A stretch of 64,000 nucleotides of DNA from Rhizobiales bacterium 32-66-11. Lineage in GTDB: Bacteria > Pseudomonadota > Alphaproteobacteria > Rhizobiales > Xanthobacteraceae. The position numbers and the translations under genes were made by a program. This document shows positions 61,145 to 64,000 of this stretch, one piece after another. Position 1 is the stretch's first letter. Every line of letters starts with the position of its first letter. The stretch is from the NCBI GenBank assembly GCA_002304505.1, contig NCEH01000001.1, positions 1 through 64,000 of the forward strand, given 5' to 3'. The notes beneath the pieces were generated by a model that had not been told where the DNA came from, did no database searches, and worked only from the letters and a program-made list of their open reading frames with translations.

Positions 61145-62470
61145 TCATCCGTAGAGCGCCCTCGGCAGCCACAGGGCGATGCCGGGGAAGATATAGAGCA
61201 TGATCATTGCGAAGATGACGAGATAGAGGAAGGGCATGACGCCGGAGAAGATCTGATCGATGGAAACGTTCTTCGGTGCCACCCCCTTCAGATAGAAAGG
61301 GGCCATCGCAACGGGCGGCGACAGGAACGAGGTCTGGAGGTTAAGCGCGACCAGGATGCCGAAAAAGATCGGGTCCACGCCGAAATCATCCAGCAGCGGC
61401 AGGAAGATGGGTAGGAAGATCACGATGATCTCGGTCCATTCCAGCGGCCAGCCCAGGACGAAGATGATGGCCTGTGTCAGCAGCAGGAAGCCGATGGGCC
61501 CGAGGTTGAGCGCGAGGATGAATTCCTCGACCACCCGCTGCCCGCCCAGCAATGCGAACACTGCCGAGAACACCGCCGAGCCGACGAACAGCCAGCACAC
61601 CATGGCTGAGGCGCGCGCGGTAAGGAACACGCTCTCCTTCAGCTTGTTGAACGAGAAGGTGCGATAGGCGAGGGCAAGCAGAACCGCGCCCGCCGCCCCG
61701 ATGGCCGCCGCCTCGGACGGCGTCGCGAGGCCGAAGATGATCGCCCCGAGCACGCCGCTGATGAGGAGGGCGAGGGGAAAGAACGAGCTCGCCAGGGCGA
61801 ACGCGATCTCACCGAACGAGCGGGCCATTGCCTCCGGAGGCAGCTTCGGCGCGAGTGCCGGGTTCAGCATCACACGGATGATGACATAACCCATGTAAAG
61901 GCCGGTCAGCATGAGGCCGGGCAGGAAGGCGGCGGCATAAAGCTTCACCACCGAAACGCCGGCGGTGGCTCCGTAAAGGATCAGCATCACGCTGGGCGGG
62001 ATCAGGATGCCCAGGCAACCGCCCGCGCACACCACGCCGGCGGCGATCTTGGTATCATAGCCGGCCCGCAGCATAGCCGGAAAGGCCAGCAGGCCCATGA
62101 GCGTCACCACCGCGCCGACGATGCCGGTGGCGGTCGCGAACATGGCGCAGGTGATCAAGGTGGCGACCGCGAGCGATCCCGGCACCCAGCCCGCCGCCAG
62201 CTGGATCGCCCGGAACAGGCGATCGAGGATGTTGGCGCGTTCCACCACATAGCCCATGAACAGGAACAGGGGGATCGAGATCAGGACGTCGTTCGCCATG
62301 ACGCTGTAGGTGCGCTGGACGAACAATTGAAACACCGTATCGCCGCGTGTGATGTATCCAAAGCCGACACCGAGCGCCATCAGCGTAAATGCGATGGGAA
62401 ATCCGAGCATGAGGAAGACAAGGAACAGAACGAGCATCAAAATGCCGAGGGCGGGATCAGACAAAAACAT
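61145..62470 (-). CDS. TRAP transporter large permease (DctM)
   Basis: A 441-residue permease with about twelve helices. It drives substrate import with a sodium or proton gradient. Family blocks include FLMLGFPIAFTLMALGVGFG, CAGGCLGILIPPSVMLILYG (about residues 150-169) and FLSPPVAMAPFYLKG. The start is ATG at 62470 overlapping the small-permease stop (TGATG); a GTG one codon earlier is possible. Confidence 0.93.
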   Translation of the reverse strand: MFLSDPALGILMLVLFLVFLMLGFPIAFTLMALGVGFGYITRGDTVFQLFVQRTYSVMANDVLISIPLFLFMGYVVERANILDRLFRAIQLAAGWVPGSLAVATLITCAMFATATGIVGAVVTLMGLLAFPAMLRAGYDTKIAAGVVCAGGCLGILIPPSVMLILYGATAGVSVVKLYAAAFLPGLMLTGLYMGYVIIRVMLNPALAPKLPPEAMARSFGEIAFALASSFFPLALLISGVLGAIIFGLATPSEAAAIGAAGAVLLALAYRTFSFNKLKESVFLTARASAMVCWLFVGSAVFSAVFALLGGQRVVEEFILALNLGPIGFLLLTQAIIFVLGWPLEWTEIIVIFLPIFLPLLDDFGVDPIFFGILVALNLQTSFLSPPVAMAPFYLKGVAPKNVSIDQIFSGVMPFLYLVIFAMIMLYIFPGIALWLPRALYG

Positions 62471-63069
62471 CACAGTGCCCCCTTGCCGATGGCTTCGGCG
62501 TCCGCCTTGTTGGCGGCGTCTTCAAGAATGAGTTTTTCCATCTCCTCGACATCGTGCAGCCGGTCCGGCCAGACTCCGGTGCGCAAGGTGATGATGCAAC
62601 GGATCACCTCCACCACGCCCTGCATGAACATGAGCACGCCAGTGATGGGAATGAGCCCTTTGAAGGGCCAGATCCTCGGCCCGTCGGGCGAGAAGGAGGA
62701 ATGTTCGTTCAGCAGGTAGGAGAGATAAAAATAGCCCCAGCCGGAGTAGATGAGGGCGATGATCCCAGGAAAAAAGAACAGGAAATAGAGCACCAGATCG
62801 ACCGCGGCCTGCCGCTTCGGCGGCCAGTTGCGATACAGGAAGTCCCCACGCACATGACCGTTGCGCGAGAGCGTGTAGGCGCCCGCCATCATGAACAAGG
62901 TGCCGTATAGGATGTAGGAGACGTCATAGGCCCACGAGGTGGGCGACCGCAGCGCATATCTGCAAAAGACTTCGTAGCAGATGGCGACGGTCAGGATAAC
63001 GATGACCCAGGCGAATAACTTGCCAACAAAGGTATTGAATTTATCGATACCGATCAGAAACGCTTGCAT
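62470..63069 (-). CDS. TRAP transporter small permease (DctQ)
   Basis: A 199-residue membrane subunit with four helices. The segment FCRYALRSPTSWAYDVSYIL and NGHVRGDFLYRNW are typical. The start at 63069 gives MQAFLIGIDKFN. It lies between the binding protein and the large permease, with a long hairpin upstream. Confidence 0.9.
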   Translation of the reverse strand: MQAFLIGIDKFNTFVGKLFAWVIVILTVAICYEVFCRYALRSPTSWAYDVSYILYGTLFMMAGAYTLSRNGHVRGDFLYRNWPPKRQAAVDLVLYFLFFFPGIIALIYSGWGYFYLSYLLNEHSSFSPDGPRIWPFKGLIPITGVLMFMQGVVEVIRCIITLRTGVWPDRLHDVEEMEKLILEDAANKADAEAIGKGAL

Positions 63070-63159
63070 TGCGCGAATTCTCCGCTTCGGCAGCCGTGAC
63101 GGCGCCCCTCGTCCTCGCGGTGCACGCGCCACGATGCGCCCGTCCCCGTCTCATGCGCA

Positions 63160-63191
63160 CAACCGCCCGTGGCAATGGCCAGGGGCGGTTG
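63160..63191 (-). other. Intercistronic hairpin in the TRAP operon
   Basis: CAACCGCCC (63160-63168) pairs with GGGCGGTTG (63183-63191), and an inner TGGC/GCCA stem closes on an AATG loop. It lies between the binding-protein and small-permease genes. Such structures often keep the upstream binding-protein mRNA more abundant. No T tract on the minus strand. Confidence 0.6.
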
Positions 63192-63242
63192 CAGCTTTCG
63201 AGACGAGGGCGTGGGCGCCCGGCGCGCGGTGCCGCGCCGGCG

Positions 63243-64000
63243 TCAGGCCTTCTGGAAGAAGTGGTTGTAGGCGAAGGCGCTATCCGCCTCATATTGAAGG
63301 CGGAAGCCGACCACGCGCTTGGCCCACGCCATCTGGCTGTCGACCACCTTTTTGAAGAACGGGTCGGCCGACAGATTGGCGATCACCTTGTCCCAGGCGT
63401 TGAGCTGGGCTTCCAGCACCGATTTCGGCGTGGTGATGACCTTCACGCCGCGGGCCTTGAGCGCCTCGAGGTCCTTCGAATAGCGGTCCTGCGCCTTCCA
63501 CATCATGTCCGAGGAGGCCGCATCCGAAGCGCCGCGGATGATCGCCTGGACATCCTTCGGCAGGCTCTCGAACTTGGTCTTGTTGAACAGGACCTCGAAG
63601 CATTCCAGGGCTTGGTGATAGCTCTGCACCATGTAGACCTTGGACACATCCGGGAAGCCGAGCACGGTGTCGGACGAGGGGTTGTTGAACTCCGCCCCTT
63701 CCAGCAGGCCGCGGTCCATGGCCGGCACGATTTCGCCACCGGCAACGATGGTGACCGCGACGCCCATTTCCTTGAATACGTCCGCGCCCAGACCCACGGT
63801 ACGGTATTTCATGCCCTTCATCTGGTCCGGGCTCGTGATCTCCGCCTTGAACCAGCCGAGCGGCTGAGTCGGCATGGGCCCGGTGAGCATGCCCACGACA
63901 TTGAGCTTGAGGATCTGCTGGGTCAGTTCGTCGTACAGCTGCTGGCCGCCGCCATACCGCACCCAGCCGAGCAATTCATCGGCATCCCAGCCGAAGGCGG
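63243..64000 (-). CDS. TRAP transporter substrate-binding protein (DctP), partial
   Basis: About 252 C-terminal residues of a periplasmic binding protein; the signal peptide and N-terminus lie beyond the right edge. The frame is open to base 64000 (reading AFGWDADELLGWVRYGG at the start). The core motifs are KGMKYRTVGLGADVFKEMG and GEIVPAMDRGLLEGAEFNN, with the substrate-contacting Arg in the first. The style is that of the mannitol/chloroaromatic-type DctP group. It is the first gene of a dctP-dctQ-dctM set. The substrate is not resolved. Confidence 0.92.
   Translation of the reverse strand, partial: AFGWDADELLGWVRYGGGQQLYDELTQQILKLNVVGMLTGPMPTQPLGWFKAEITSPDQMKGMKYRTVGLGADVFKEMGVAVTIVAGGEIVPAMDRGLLEGAEFNNPSSDTVLGFPDVSKVYMVQSYHQALECFEVLFNKTKFESLPKDVQAIIRGASDAASSDMMWKAQDRYSKDLEALKARGVKVITTPKSVLEAQLNAWDKVIANLSADPFFKKVVDSQMAWAKRVVGFRLQYEADSAFAYNHFFQKA

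Overview
The window is a contiguous, GC-rich chromosomal stretch from an alphaproteobacterium. The gene families and their arrangement (form II CO-dehydrogenase-like cluster in S-L-M order, OpgGH, an aa3 oxidase block with CoxF, Cox11 and SURF1, IalB, DUF6867 in a liv operon, a Shethna-type ferredoxin) fit Hyphomicrobiales, most likely Xanthobacteraceae (Xanthobacter/Azorhizobium/Ancylobacter relatives). The family placement is inference; no rRNA or other marker is present. No tRNA, rRNA, IS element, prophage or CRISPR array was seen.

Layout. 1-106 holds what looks like a broken thiL fragment. 286-4016 is opgG-opgH (osmoregulated periplasmic glucan). 4042-7537 carries a small unknown protein, a Spy/LTXXQ-type periplasmic protein and a divergent OmpR/EnvZ-type two-component pair. 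7610-10227 has a frameshifted MFS symporter pseudogene, an Ohr/OsmC peroxidase and a secreted protein of unknown function. 10228-11693 is the most distinctive locus: a sigma-54 promoter and a long leader hairpin precede a Shethna/FeSII-type [2Fe-2S] ferredoxin and a ferritin-like protein, suggesting a nitrogenase or oxygen-protection operon outside a nif cluster.

11733-21814 is a full fatty-acid locus. On the minus strand lie thiolase, a FadN-type bifunctional enzyme, acyl-CoA dehydrogenase and an SCP2 protein, with a MerR regulator upstream; on the plus strand lie a FadL-type porin and a FadD ligase. 21983-32697 is mixed housekeeping: AI-2E transporter, gshA, DMT exporter, LysR, DUF1127, DUF937, MATE, a Kef-type antiporter and IalB. 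33148-40009 is the cytochrome aa3 oxidase operon (coxB, ctaD, ctaB, coxF, ctaG, ctaE, DUF983, SURF1), preceded by a perfect FNR/FixK box.

40017-44350 carries a small membrane protein, a P1 peptidase, ccdA, a GST and the liv binding protein; 44462-48885 is livHMGF plus DUF6867. 49252-59298 is a molybdenum hydroxylase system: small, large and medium subunits, the CoxD/CoxE maturation pair, two single-domain XdhC proteins and a MoeA-like/MobA-like fusion, interrupted by an antisense lysine-2,3-aminomutase-like (EpmB-type) gene. 59401-64000 has an MFS exporter, DUF488 and a TRAP transporter whose binding protein runs off the right edge.

Common threads are respiration and oxygen response (aa3 oxidase with FNR box, ferredoxin/ferritin operon, peroxidase) and lipid catabolism. 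Several genes carry small lesions (thiL remnant, MFS frameshift, DUF983 missing its first zinc-binding pair), which raises the question of real decay versus assembly error.
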